Origin: JAYZDF01 sp036337945
GTDB lineage: Bacteria; Myxococcota; Kuafuiibacteriia; Kuafuiibacteriales; Kuafuiibacteriaceae
Assembly: GCA_036337945.1 (NCBI GenBank)
Contig: JAYZDF010000075.1
Span: forward strand, 1-32,427
Reading direction: 5' to 3'
DNA: 32,427 bases
The position numbers and the translations under genes are program-made. The notes beneath the pieces were generated by a model. The model was not told where the DNA came from. It searched no databases and saw only the letters and a program-made list of their open reading frames with translations. How positions within the stretch are numbered: the stretch's first letter is position 1; each line of letters begins with the position of its first letter. Below, in pieces: positions 14,497 to 22,234 of this stretch.

Positions 14497-15255
14497 CTAC
14501 TTGTTTTCCACATTTTTCGTGCCGTGGGAAGACTGCGATCGCACTGTTGAAAAAACGAACTGAATTCGTCGGTTTTCCGAGCGGCCTTCCCGTGTATCAT
14601 TTGACGCACGCGGGGTATAACGCCCAAAGGCATTTACACCCATACGGGTCGGATCAGCCCCCAGTTCAATCAGCTTGACGGCTATCGCAATTGCCTGACC
14701 CGCCGTTATCTCCCAATTTTCCTTCGGAGTGCCAATCGCATCAGAATGGGCACCAATCATGACTCGTAGCTTTTGCTCGGCTGCTATGAGTGATGCGAGT
14801 TCTGTCAGCCAAGGCTCGGCATCCTTTGCGAGATTCATAGAGCCTGGCTGAAACCAGCTATCCGCCGCGATAACGAACTCCGTAGGTGCCTGCGCCTGTT
14901 TGCTCTCAAATATGATAACACCTCTGAATAGCCGCGCGAGACGTTTCAATAACGCAGAATCCATTTCAACTTTATGGAGGTTCTCTTGAACTTCACGAGA
15001 TGACAGATACCTCGCCCTTTCTAGCTCACAGCGATGCAAACGTTTCGATAGCCGACTAAGTTTGGCGTCTCGCTGTGTTTGCAAATCACGGCATTGCTCC
15101 CGCTGACGAACTCTCAGCTCTTCAACGCTGCGTAAACGCCGCTCATATTGGCTCCCTTGCTGATCTAGATCCGCTCGATAAACGGACTCAGGCACTGTTG
15201 CCGTGCATGCTGACGTCATGGAGACAACGAGAAGTATCAATCTGCGAATTTGCAC
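14497..15255 (-). CDS. OmpA-family C-terminal domain lipoprotein with coiled coil
   Basis: A 252-aa predicted outer-membrane lipoprotein. The signal peptide ends in a lipobox-like TSAC. Residues about 30-105 are charged and arginine-rich, with strong coiled-coil character. The C-terminal roughly 130 residues are an OmpA/MotB peptidoglycan-binding domain: IGAHSDAIG, NWEITAGQAIAIAVKLIELG and RYTPRASNDTREGRSENRRIQF. It should tether the envelope to peptidoglycan. The start is a GTG at 15255. A divergent lipoprotein gene begins 31 nt away. Confidence 0.88.
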   Translation of the reverse strand: MQIRRLILLVVSMTSACTATVPESVYRADLDQQGSQYERRLRSVEELRVRQREQCRDLQTQRDAKLSRLSKRLHRCELERARYLSSREVQENLHKVEMDSALLKRLARLFRGVIIFESKQAQAPTEFVIAADSWFQPGSMNLAKDAEPWLTELASLIAAEQKLRVMIGAHSDAIGTPKENWEITAGQAIAIAVKLIELGADPTRMGVNAFGRYTPRASNDTREGRSENRRIQFVFSTVRSQSSHGTKNVENK

Positions 15256-15285
15256 AACTAACGGGAATTCGTTATCACGAAATGC

Positions 15286-16410
15286 GTGCGATTGCGGCTG
15301 TCAATTCTCCTGGGCTTCTTCTTCATGCTCGGGTGCAAAGAGAAGAAGTCTACACAGCCGCCGCCAAAACAGGCAGGGGTTATTGACGCTCACGTCCACA
15401 CCACCGCCTCAGAATTCGACCGTTTGTTTAGCATCATGGATGAACAGGGTATTCATCTTGCTCTAAACCTCTCGGGAGGCTGGCCCGGTGGAGGGCTTTC
15501 TGAGCAAATAGCAGCGGGACGACGTTCTGGCCGGGTCCTCGTAGCGTGCAACCTCCCCTGGTTTGCCGCCTCAAGAACCAAGGAATTTCCTGTGCTCGCA
15601 GCCAAACTCCTTCGCGAAGCCCATCGAATGGGTGCGAGAGCACTTAAGGTGAGCAAGGGGCTCGGTCTTGGCGCCATGAAATACGACCGCACGCTTTTGG
15701 CCGTAGATGACCCCTGGTTAGCACCGATCTGGAAAACAGCCGGAGAACTCAACATGCCCGTGGTTATTCACACCGGAGATCCAAAGGCATTTTGGGAGCC
15801 TCCCACCGAGGAGAACGAAAGATACGAGGAACTTCATGCGCATCCCAATTGGTCGAATCACGGTATCAAGGGTCTTCCAACCTTCGACGAACTACTCGCC
15901 CAGCTTACAAACACGATCGCACGTTACCCAAAAACAAAATTCGTATCGGTCCACTTTGGAAACAACGCAGAGAATCCAGCATGGGTTTCCAAACAACTGT
16001 CTCGCTATCCAAACATGTATATTGATATTGCTGCACGCCTCCCTGAATTCGGCAGACATAGTCCAAAAATGATTCGAGAAATATTCATAAAGCACGCGGA
16101 CAAAATATTATTTGGAACAGACCTCGCAGTCAGTCCCCGTAGTTTCTTGATGCTTGGTTCGCACGGGAAAGAACCCAACAAACGCGAAGAAGCAAAGCCG
16201 TTTTTCGATATCCACTGGCGGTACTTCGAGACCAAAGATAAAAACATACCGAGTCCAACTCCTATTCAAGGCCGCTGGACTATCGATGGCATCGAACTGC
16301 CATTTGCTGTGCTCCGTAAGTTTTATTTCGAGAATGCAATGAGGCTCTTTGGTCCTTGGCCGAAGCCGGCAAACCAATCACAGGCCGAGACTGCTACTTC
16401 GGCTCAGTAA
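15286..16410 (+). CDS. Lipoprotein amidohydrolase (Amidohydro_2 type)
   Basis: A 374-aa metal-dependent hydrolase of the amidohydrolase-2 (TIM-barrel) group. The expected ligands are visible: D-A-H-V-H at residues 34-38, VIHTGDP, VSVHFGN and ILFGTDL. What is unusual is the N-terminus, a short signal peptide with lipobox FMLGC and the lipidated cysteine at residue 17, followed by KEKKSTQPPP. Most relatives are cytosolic. The substrate is unknown; relatives decarboxylate or hydrolyse aromatic or sugar acids. The start is a GTG at 15286 without a clear Shine-Dalgarno; a -10-like GTTATC lies 9 nt upstream. The 3' end overlaps the convergent TolB-like gene by 17 nt. Confidence 0.85.
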   Translation: MRLRLSILLGFFFMLGCKEKKSTQPPPKQAGVIDAHVHTTASEFDRLFSIMDEQGIHLALNLSGGWPGGGLSEQIAAGRRSGRVLVACNLPWFAASRTKEFPVLAAKLLREAHRMGARALKVSKGLGLGAMKYDRTLLAVDDPWLAPIWKTAGELNMPVVIHTGDPKAFWEPPTEENERYEELHAHPNWSNHGIKGLPTFDELLAQLTNTIARYPKTKFVSVHFGNNAENPAWVSKQLSRYPNMYIDIAARLPEFGRHSPKMIREIFIKHADKILFGTDLAVSPRSFLMLGSHGKEPNKREEAKPFFDIHWRYFETKDKNIPSPTPIQGRWTIDGIELPFAVLRKFYFENAMRLFGPWPKPANQSQAETATSAQ

Positions 16411-16864
16411 CAAGTTGCTTGGCCGCTTGGTCGAGTTGTTTCAACATATGAGAAGACGATTTTGTTTTCAGCTCAACACGTTTCTCTATTGCACTGTCCT
16501 TTACTGAAAGTAATCCCAAAGCGAGGACGTAGATATCATCAACTTTCGAATAGCTACCTGTAATCACGAATTCGGCCTTCATTGCCTCGGCCGCCGTTGC
16601 GAAGCAATTATCGTCTTTGCAGGCATTGAGCTGTGACGCTCTAGCGTTCCATTTGATCATTGCTTTGAGATCATCAGCGCAGGTCAGTTTGTAGACTCTG
16701 AGACGATCAATCGCATTACAAAGCGATGTACCGATTGCTCGGGCCTCGTGCGTTTTTACCCCGCGTGCTTTTAATGTGGGAAAGAGAACCTTTCGCTTGG
16801 ACGCATGTGCTGTCGAAATCTGCAAAAACATGCTCAAAACAAAGAGTGCGTACATGAAACGCAT
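16394..16864 (-). CDS. Secreted TolB-N/FlgO-like small protein
   Basis: A 156-aa exported protein with a signal peptide cut after STAHA. The mature part resembles the small alpha/beta domain that opens many myxobacterial TolB- and PEGA-type proteins: a first strand (KVLFPTL), a helix, the cysteine-bearing CKDDNCFATAAEAMKAEFVITG and a strand (YVLALGLLSV). The first domain of the PEGA protein two genes upstream has the same layout. Function is unknown. Stop and start codons overlap with the upstream gene as TAATG, and AAGG/GGTGG lies just before the ATG. Confidence 0.65.
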   Translation of the reverse strand: MRFMYALFVLSMFLQISTAHASKRKVLFPTLKARGVKTHEARAIGTSLCNAIDRLRVYKLTCADDLKAMIKWNARASQLNACKDDNCFATAAEAMKAEFVITGSYSKVDDIYVLALGLLSVKDSAIEKRVELKTKSSSHMLKQLDQAAKQLVTEPK

Positions 16865-17424
16865 TATCCACCTTCCTTCAAAGAGCGATTGAAGACAGTC
16901 ATCACACGCTTGATGTTCTTCACCGGTTTCACAAAGCGCGAGTCAACGCTCCCGTCTCCTCGAACCAATAGGACACCGCCCACTTTACTCAAACCAAATA
17001 AAGCAGGAACAAGTTTATGAGCATCCCAAGCGATCATCGCTTTCGACGAAGAAATCTTTGTATTACGACTCAACTCAGACACCGTCTCATCATCTGTCCA
17101 AAGTACGCCTATCACTCGACCATTTTGCTTCGCGGCTAGCGCTTCAGCTCGAACGAGTAGGCTCCAGGCAGCGTCACACTTCTCACAATTTAGTTCTAAA
17201 CCCACCAACAGTACAGTTGCCGCTGGAGGCATATTGGATACCGTTTTAGCCGAGCGACCGACTAAATCTTCCAAGTGAACCATCTTACGACCGATATTCT
17301 TCGAATTGAGAACATGAAACGTAAAGTCGGGGGCCACTTCAGGAGCGGTCCTGCCTAAATTTAGATTCGGGGTCTGCGCCAAGAAAAGCCCCAAAATAAT
17401 ATTTAGCATGAGTGAACTCGTCAT
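16864..17424 (-). CDS. Thioredoxin-fold (TlpA/redoxin-like) protein, probably exported
   Basis: A 186-aa protein with a hydrophobic N-terminus (LMLNIILGLFLAQTP) that may be a signal peptide or anchor, then a redoxin-like domain. The pattern V-L-L-V-G-L-E-L-N-C-E-K-C places a CEKC motif after the first central strand, as in thioredoxin-fold proteins, followed by VIGVLWTDD and the strand GGVLLVRGDGSV. It could reduce disulfides in the envelope or be a redox sensor. The genes on both sides encode TolB-like secreted proteins with cysteine pairs, possible clients. ATG at 17424 is used; M6 is an alternative. Confidence 0.65.
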   Translation of the reverse strand: MTSSLMLNIILGLFLAQTPNLNLGRTAPEVAPDFTFHVLNSKNIGRKMVHLEDLVGRSAKTVSNMPPAATVLLVGLELNCEKCDAAWSLLVRAEALAAKQNGRVIGVLWTDDETVSELSRNTKISSSKAMIAWDAHKLVPALFGLSKVGGVLLVRGDGSVDSRFVKPVKNIKRVMTVFNRSLKEGG

Positions 17425-17433
17425 TTAGTGAAC

Positions 17434-18567
17434 TCAGAAAGACCAAGCCATCGAGGTGAGAAATCCTTCTGGACTAACAAATACGGAAGGCAGGTACGCA
17501 ACACTCGTGGATTTTCCATGATTGAGGTACTCTAATAGAAACACGGTACCCGTCCCCAGCGCTAAAGCGCCGCTCGCGTAGAAGAAAGATTTCATAAGAA
17601 TGTCAGACTGGGACAAGGTATCACACTCTTGCGGCGGATTATCTACTTCACAAATTGTGGCTGCAGTACAATTCGCCCCCATCGCCAGGCATCGTTCACT
17701 GATTTCAAGTTGCTGCTTTTCTAAAGAGTGATAGGCGTCGCGTTTGACGAGCCCAAAGCTGCCGCCCAAAATCCCTGCAACTCCACTAGAAATCGCAAAA
17801 GACCAGGTCAGGACATAATCACTCCAGATTGAAGGCGCTGCGTCGAGGCTTGGAGGTGACCTAAAGGCTACTTCAAGAATTGTTGCTTGATTTGGCCTTA
17901 CGAGCCCTTTCCATTCGAAGAACTCTCCCGACGGAGCCAGGATGACCAACTCGTGGTTTCCAAAGGCCAGCTCTTCCAGTTTTGCCTGTGAAACCTCGTT
18001 ACCGTCGATATAATACCGATATTCGACCGATTCAGAAAGGCCCTCAAAGCGAAGAGAGCCTGTCGGCATTTTCCGATCGGAACCTAACGCAACCTCTACA
18101 TGATGTCGAAACTCTGCCTCGCTCGAAAGACGAATGTCGGTCATAACCGACGTGATCTCACTTTGTTTTTGAGATTCTACATCAGCAAAAAAAAGCGTAA
18201 GCTCGCCGCGCTCTTGATTTCCTACCATCTTGCCGTAAAGGACGGTCTGCGCACCTATCATTTTAGCTATAGGCAAAACGCAGTGTTGAAGACGCATCTT
18301 GCAGCCGGCAGCGACCGCTAGAGACTGCAGTTCCATTTGTGGTTTTGGAAGAAGTGTGTGTTCGTCTGGAACGTAAGTTGCTACTGTTTCCCGAAGAACC
18401 TCATTGAACCGAGAGATGGTCGCTGAATCAAATCCCTGCGCATCAAGCTGCAGAACAAGCCAACGATGCGTTGCATCCGCTGGTGGTTCCTCAGCAGAGG
18501 CTGGATAAGTAAATAAAAGTGCACAGCAAACAATGATCTTTACAATCGTTATGTGCTTCAAGGTCAT
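17434..18567 (-). CDS. PEGA-type membrane protein with TolB-like N-terminal domain
   Basis: A 377-aa exported protein. A signal peptide (about residues 1-25) leads into an alpha/beta domain with the pattern WLVLQLDAQG, CKMRLQHCVLPIAKMIGAQTVLYGKMVG. Next is a beta-sandwich PEGA-like segment (GSLRFEGLSESVEYRYYIDG through NHELVILAP), then two probable membrane helices (WSFAISSGVAGILGGSFGLV and FFYASGALALGTGTVFLLEY) separated by a cysteine-rich loop (CLAMGANCTAATIC). I chose ATG 18567, which overlaps the upstream stop as ATGA, over the GTG at 18582. Function unknown; the architecture is typical of Myxococcota. Confidence 0.75.
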   Translation of the reverse strand: MTLKHITIVKIIVCCALLFTYPASAEEPPADATHRWLVLQLDAQGFDSATISRFNEVLRETVATYVPDEHTLLPKPQMELQSLAVAAGCKMRLQHCVLPIAKMIGAQTVLYGKMVGNQERGELTLFFADVESQKQSEITSVMTDIRLSSEAEFRHHVEVALGSDRKMPTGSLRFEGLSESVEYRYYIDGNEVSQAKLEELAFGNHELVILAPSGEFFEWKGLVRPNQATILEVAFRSPPSLDAAPSIWSDYVLTWSFAISSGVAGILGGSFGLVKRDAYHSLEKQQLEISERCLAMGANCTAATICEVDNPPQECDTLSQSDILMKSFFYASGALALGTGTVFLLEYLNHGKSTSVAYLPSVFVSPEGFLTSMAWSF

Positions 18568-19286
18568 TGTTGAACAATCCACGAGGGGTCGAGCTGGCTC
18601 GTAACCATATTATAAGCTTTCTCGAGCTGCTCCGTTTCCCGGGATTCGAGTGTCACTTTCACACGAAAGTCGTCAATGTCAAAACGAGGATATGAACCGA
18701 TCTCGACCTCAGGGATTGCGATAGCCACACTTTCGAGAATTCCTGCGACCTTATCTTCCGCGACCGACAACAATATCGTCCGCATTTCGATGGGAATTCC
18801 ATCCAGCGTTGAGACGACGAAGTCGAACTTAGACTTGAGAAACTTGGGAACCCCAGGAAAAATATGGATATTTTGGACTTGCACAGATGGAAACTTCAAC
18901 TTGCCTTGGCCTACCAATTGAGCTCCCTCAGGAAGCATCGTCATTCGAAGATGAGCGTTGTTCAGGTCTTTTCCGTATCTTTTGGTAAACATCTTCAGGA
19001 TTTCTTGGTTCTGTACCAACGCAACGCCTAGTGCTTTCGAAACAGCCTTGATGGTGACATCATCGTGCGTTCCACCTACTCCACCAGAGGTAAAAACGAC
19101 ATCATGCTCGCCCGACATTATTTCTACCTCTGCTGCAATGACGTCGATATCGTCCCGAACTATCGAAACGCGCTTCAAGTCTACACCCGCTTTTCGTAGC
19201 CCACGGATCATATATTTTGCGTTTTCTTCTTCGACTTTTCCGGAAAGGACCTCGTTTCCAATAATCAAAATGGCGGCACTGACCAT
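18564..19286 (-). CDS. Stand-alone CinA N-terminal/MoCF-type domain protein
   Basis: A 240-aa protein of the COG1058 group: the MoaB/MogA-like domain of CinA without the C-terminal nicotinamide mononucleotide deamidase part. Motifs: ILIIGNEVLSGKVEEEN, TSGGVGGTHDDVT, MLPEGAQLVG, NIHIFPGVPKFLKSKF, all usual for this family. In related proteins this domain has ADP-ribose or CoA pyrophosphatase activity, so nucleotide housekeeping is a fair guess. It starts with ATG 19286 and is translationally coupled to the PEGA protein downstream. Its weak upstream region contains a 6-bp inverted repeat (19318-19336). Confidence 0.86.
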   Translation of the reverse strand: MVSAAILIIGNEVLSGKVEEENAKYMIRGLRKAGVDLKRVSIVRDDIDVIAAEVEIMSGEHDVVFTSGGVGGTHDDVTIKAVSKALGVALVQNQEILKMFTKRYGKDLNNAHLRMTMLPEGAQLVGQGKLKFPSVQVQNIHIFPGVPKFLKSKFDFVVSTLDGIPIEMRTILLSVAEDKVAGILESVAIAIPEVEIGSYPRFDIDDFRVKVTLESRETEQLEKAYNMVTSQLDPSWIVQQ

Positions 19287-19317
19287 AAGACCACGATGCC
19301 ATGTTCGAACAGATTAC

Positions 19318-19336
19318 GCACTCGAATTTTGAGTGC
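19318..19336. repeat. Inverted repeat GCACTC-N7-GAGTGC between ligase and CinA-like genes
   Basis: Perfect 6-bp arms with a 7-nt AT-rich spacer, 22 nt after the PaaK-like stop codon. No U-run follows on either strand, so it is not a clear terminator. It falls between a weak -35 (TGAGCA) and -10 (TAATCT, 19311-19316) for the CinA-like gene, so an operator is possible. Confidence 0.3.
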
Positions 19337-19357
19337 TCAGAACCACAGAAGTCTCAT

Positions 19358-20779
19358 TTATACTGGCGGATTGCCCGAGGGTTTTGGGACTTGACTAAAA
19401 ATCTGGCGAATCTTGTGACTGACAGGGTCTCGGACGACTTCGTTAACCACCTTGACTGTCACCGAAATGGTATCTTTGCACCCTCGAGACTCAAACAAAT
19501 GATTCAGTGCAAGTATTGTTTGCCTGCGGATAGTTTCGAAATCCCTACCCTCACCGCAGACAATTCTAACCTCGAGCTTATTTTGGACACCATGTATGAT
19601 CTGGTACTGACGTAGGCCATCGATTTGTAGCATCACTGCCTCAAAGGGCATGGGAGAAAATGCAGCGTATTCTCCATTAAGGTCTCTGAGATATAAGGTG
19701 TCGTCCGTACGTCCTGCCACTCGAACTCTCATCATCGGCGAACCACAAGCGCAAGGAGTATCATCTAAGGTGATCGAATCCGATAACTGATAGCGGATGA
19801 TCGGCTGCGCGTAACTCGTGAGATTCGTCAGTAATACATGGTGGCTAGCAGAGCCCGCTGGGACAGGCTGATTGTTTTCATCGACCGCCTCCAAAAAACA
19901 TACATCTTCGTTAATATGTAGATGCCCGGCCGAACATTCATTCGCCATGGCAAGGCATTCCGTAGCACCGTACGTTTCGGAGGTCTGTGCCCGTGGAAAA
20001 GCCTCCACAACCGAGCGACGAGCAGATAATGAAAAAGGTTCGCTACCGACAGAGATAAACTCTGGGTCTATACATAAGCGTCCGCGTTTTTTCTCATGAG
20101 CCATCACCTCTAAAAACGTGGGATAAGAATGAATATAATGAGGACGGAATCTATTTAGGTCGTAAACAACCTTCTCTATCGAATCCATGATTGAAAAAGA
20201 TTGCAGGTCAACAAATGGCCGACTTCCAACTGGACGGTAATTTCCCATGATATTGGAAATAAAGTGCCCCCCCTGAGCAACAAGCATTGCCATTCGATAA
20301 CGTCGCCCAAAAGCGAACCTGGCGAGTTCTCTTGGGATCAAGCGGTCCCGCAAAATTCGAGCCATGAGTATTCCATTCATCTGTGCAATTTCGTTTTTTG
20401 ACTTGAGAAACATGCCAATATCGCCTGTCGTTCCCGAAGTGCAGGCCAGCACGAGTCCTCCAGGCATTGATGCCCCTACCTTCGCCATGTCTTCAGACCA
20501 AGTGGTTATTTGCTCATTACTCACAGATGGTGATGCAAGGGTCGATGCCACGTCCGACATCATTTCTTTCTTCGTTACAGGCTCAATATTCTGAAGTGAC
20601 GGTTTCTCATCTACGTTGACGTTGGCTAGTCTCTCTTTCCAAAAAGCTGTATTCAACTTGGCGTGCAAGAGAAGTCGTCGTAATCGTTCCTCGCGAAACG
20701 TTGATAGCTGACCAGAGGTATAGTGTCGTTCTCGCTGCAGCGCGCCGAGGATTCCACTCAAGAAGCTAGAGGCAGACAC
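19358..20779 (-). CDS. PaaK/CapK-like adenylate-forming enzyme
   Basis: A 473-aa member of the phenylacetate-CoA ligase-like branch of adenylate-forming enzymes. Motifs: ACTSGTTGDIGMFL (the phosphate-binding loop), YIHSYPTFLEVMA, SETYGATECLAMANEC (adenine-binding region) and RVAGRTDDTL (hinge). The C-terminal lid is present. Enzymes of this branch activate aryl or other carboxylic acids as acyl-AMP, then usually form a CoA thioester. The true acid is unknown. The start is a GTG at 20779 with no clear Shine-Dalgarno; tandem GCCTTAC repeats lie 27-44 nt upstream. It follows the crotonase by 75 nt, and both may act on the same acyl-CoA. Confidence 0.82.
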   Translation of the reverse strand: MSASSFLSGILGALQRERHYTSGQLSTFREERLRRLLLHAKLNTAFWKERLANVNVDEKPSLQNIEPVTKKEMMSDVASTLASPSVSNEQITTWSEDMAKVGASMPGGLVLACTSGTTGDIGMFLKSKNEIAQMNGILMARILRDRLIPRELARFAFGRRYRMAMLVAQGGHFISNIMGNYRPVGSRPFVDLQSFSIMDSIEKVVYDLNRFRPHYIHSYPTFLEVMAHEKKRGRLCIDPEFISVGSEPFSLSARRSVVEAFPRAQTSETYGATECLAMANECSAGHLHINEDVCFLEAVDENNQPVPAGSASHHVLLTNLTSYAQPIIRYQLSDSITLDDTPCACGSPMMRVRVAGRTDDTLYLRDLNGEYAAFSPMPFEAVMLQIDGLRQYQIIHGVQNKLEVRIVCGEGRDFETIRRQTILALNHLFESRGCKDTISVTVKVVNEVVRDPVSHKIRQIFSQVPKPSGNPPV

Positions 20780-20805
20780 GGTCGCAGTGTCAGCGATGAC
20801 CTGAT

Positions 20806-20823
20806 GTAAGGCAACCGTAAGGC
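20806..20823. repeat. Tandem direct repeat GTAAGGC, 11-bp period
   Basis: GTAAGGC occurs at 20806-20812 and 20817-20823 (GCCTTAC on the coding strand), one helical turn apart, upstream of the PaaK-like gene. The flanks add CTGAT at 20801-20805 and 20826-20830. It could be an activator or repressor site. A weak TTGCCT-N17-GACACT promoter overlaps it. Confidence 0.35.
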
Positions 20824-20854
20824 GACTGATCTCATCTTATATTTCTTAAAATCG

Positions 20855-21622
20855 TTACTTTTTCCGAGCTAAGAATCTCTCAACAGCTCTCTTGTGCTCA
20901 TCAGAGACCCACGATTCAGCAAATAGCGAACGCTCCACTGAATATGCTTCCGCAAGTTCTAACGACTTCCCCTCTCGGATGGCGCGTTTGGTCAGGCGCA
21001 ATGCTTGCGGTGGAACATTTGCGGCTATTTGTCGTAATTCAGCGATACGATGACCAATATCAGACTCTACAAAATCGACGATTCCAAGTCGTAATGCCTC
21101 CGCTGCTGAAACAGAAAGACCAAGACCATAAAGATATGCGGCTTTTCCTGGTCCTATCAATCTAGAAAGGCGCTGACCGCCGCCCCAGCCCGGCGTTACG
21201 CCCATTAAGACCTGTTTGAAATGCAAACTCGCTGTATCCTTGACCAATCGAACGTCACAAGCCAAAGCGAGTTCACACCCCCCACCGATGGCATCCCCAT
21301 TGATTGCGGCTACGGTAACGCAATCGAGCTGTTCAATCGCCGACAATACTTCGTTCATCCGTTGAGACATTGCTTCTGCGGCCGGACCATCGTCGAGGGT
21401 GTCCAAGTCTTTAATATCTCCACCCGCTACAAAAATATCGTCCGCGCCGGTTAAGACGAATAATCTTAAATCCTCACGCTCAGTCAGTGCAGAGATACAA
21501 TCGCCCAACTCTTGCATGGTCGCACGGTCAATCGAATTTTTTCTATGAGGCCTCGAGATTACGACACGAACACAGTGTCCCTCGTCCTCGATGACGAGTC
21601 TGTTTGTATTCAGCGCGTCCAA
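20855..21622 (-). CDS. Enoyl-CoA hydratase/isomerase-family (crotonase) protein, altered active site
   Basis: A 255-aa crotonase-fold enzyme. The oxyanion-hole segments are intact: FVAGGDI near residue 65 and NGDAIGGGCELALACD with E117, the first catalytic glutamate position. The second catalytic position of true hydratases (in F-G-x-P-E-x-x-L-G) is occupied by Q137 in FKQVLMGVTPGWGGGQRL. A segment of this kind resembles acyl-CoA decarboxylases of the ethylmalonyl/methylmalonyl-CoA type (ECHDC1-like) more than hydratases. The start is a TTG at 21622, overlapping the end of the lipoprotein gene by 13 nt; no other start fits. It acts on some acyl-CoA in the cytosol. Confidence 0.83.
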   Translation of the reverse strand: MDALNTNRLVIEDEGHCVRVVISRPHRKNSIDRATMQELGDCISALTEREDLRLFVLTGADDIFVAGGDIKDLDTLDDGPAAEAMSQRMNEVLSAIEQLDCVTVAAINGDAIGGGCELALACDVRLVKDTASLHFKQVLMGVTPGWGGGQRLSRLIGPGKAAYLYGLGLSVSAAEALRLGIVDFVESDIGHRIAELRQIAANVPPQALRLTKRAIREGKSLELAEAYSVERSLFAESWVSDEHKRAVERFLARKK

Positions 21623-22233
21623 GTATTTGGTCCGTCGTCCTTTTCTGTTGGTTGAGAATTGGTACGAGCATTTTTGGACAACGAATAGTCTTTGAGGCTC
21701 TGGGTGACTTGTCTCACTCGCTTATTACCTGGCAGCTCCGCTTCCGTCTCCAAACGAACAAGCCCAACATTCCGCGCCCAAACCCACTTGATGTGAAGTT
21801 GCATATTTTTATCGCGTCGTAATCTGGCCGAAACCACCAAACAGTCTTCAAACCGCCCAGCTAAGCTTTCGCAGGGCGTACCGACTTCATCGATCTTCAG
21901 ATGTTCAACCGCGCTCGGTCCGACAACCGATTTCCAGCTTGTACCGGGTTGGATGGGGTTTTTAATCAAATACCTTTCTCGATCTCGGAGTCCACCAGGT
22001 GTGTGTTGAAACGCACCTCTTCGATTATCAATAAAGTAACCATCTTTTTGAGACAGCAGCTCTACTTTCATCTCTCCTTGTTGACCGGGGTAGCTTACTT
22101 CATAGTTCCACCAAGCCCCAACAGACATAGGCGCATAATCAGACGATAGCCGCTGAGTCTTAGCATCGTTGGTCGAAGTTGTCGCACAGCCAAGGAGAAG
22201 CGTTAACGCTCCCAGCACAAGCACTCTATTCAT
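21610..22233 (-). CDS. Lipoprotein of unknown function
   Basis: A 207-aa predicted lipoprotein. The signal peptide MNRVLVLGALTLLLGC ends in a classic lipobox. The mature part is beta-rich, with WWNYEVSY near the start and VWARNVGLVRLETEAEL near the end. That layout (aromatic opening, W-x-x-x-V-G-L-V-R closing) recurs in many secreted proteins of unknown role. The frame is open upstream to 22281, but ATG 22233 is preferred: it begins the signal peptide, has GGGG 7 nt upstream and lies 1 nt after the HEAT lipoprotein stop. Confidence 0.7.
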   Translation of the reverse strand: MNRVLVLGALTLLLGCATTSTNDAKTQRLSSDYAPMSVGAWWNYEVSYPGQQGEMKVELLSQKDGYFIDNRRGAFQHTPGGLRDRERYLIKNPIQPGTSWKSVVGPSAVEHLKIDEVGTPCESLAGRFEDCLVVSARLRRDKNMQLHIKWVWARNVGLVRLETEAELPGNKRVRQVTQSLKDYSLSKNARTNSQPTEKDDGPNTWTR

Positions 22234-22234
22234 T

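Noticed and set aside
18564..19286. Full-length CinA with nicotinamide mononucleotide deamidase, linked to nadB
   Set aside because: The C-terminal deamidase domain is absent and nadB is far away on the other strand.
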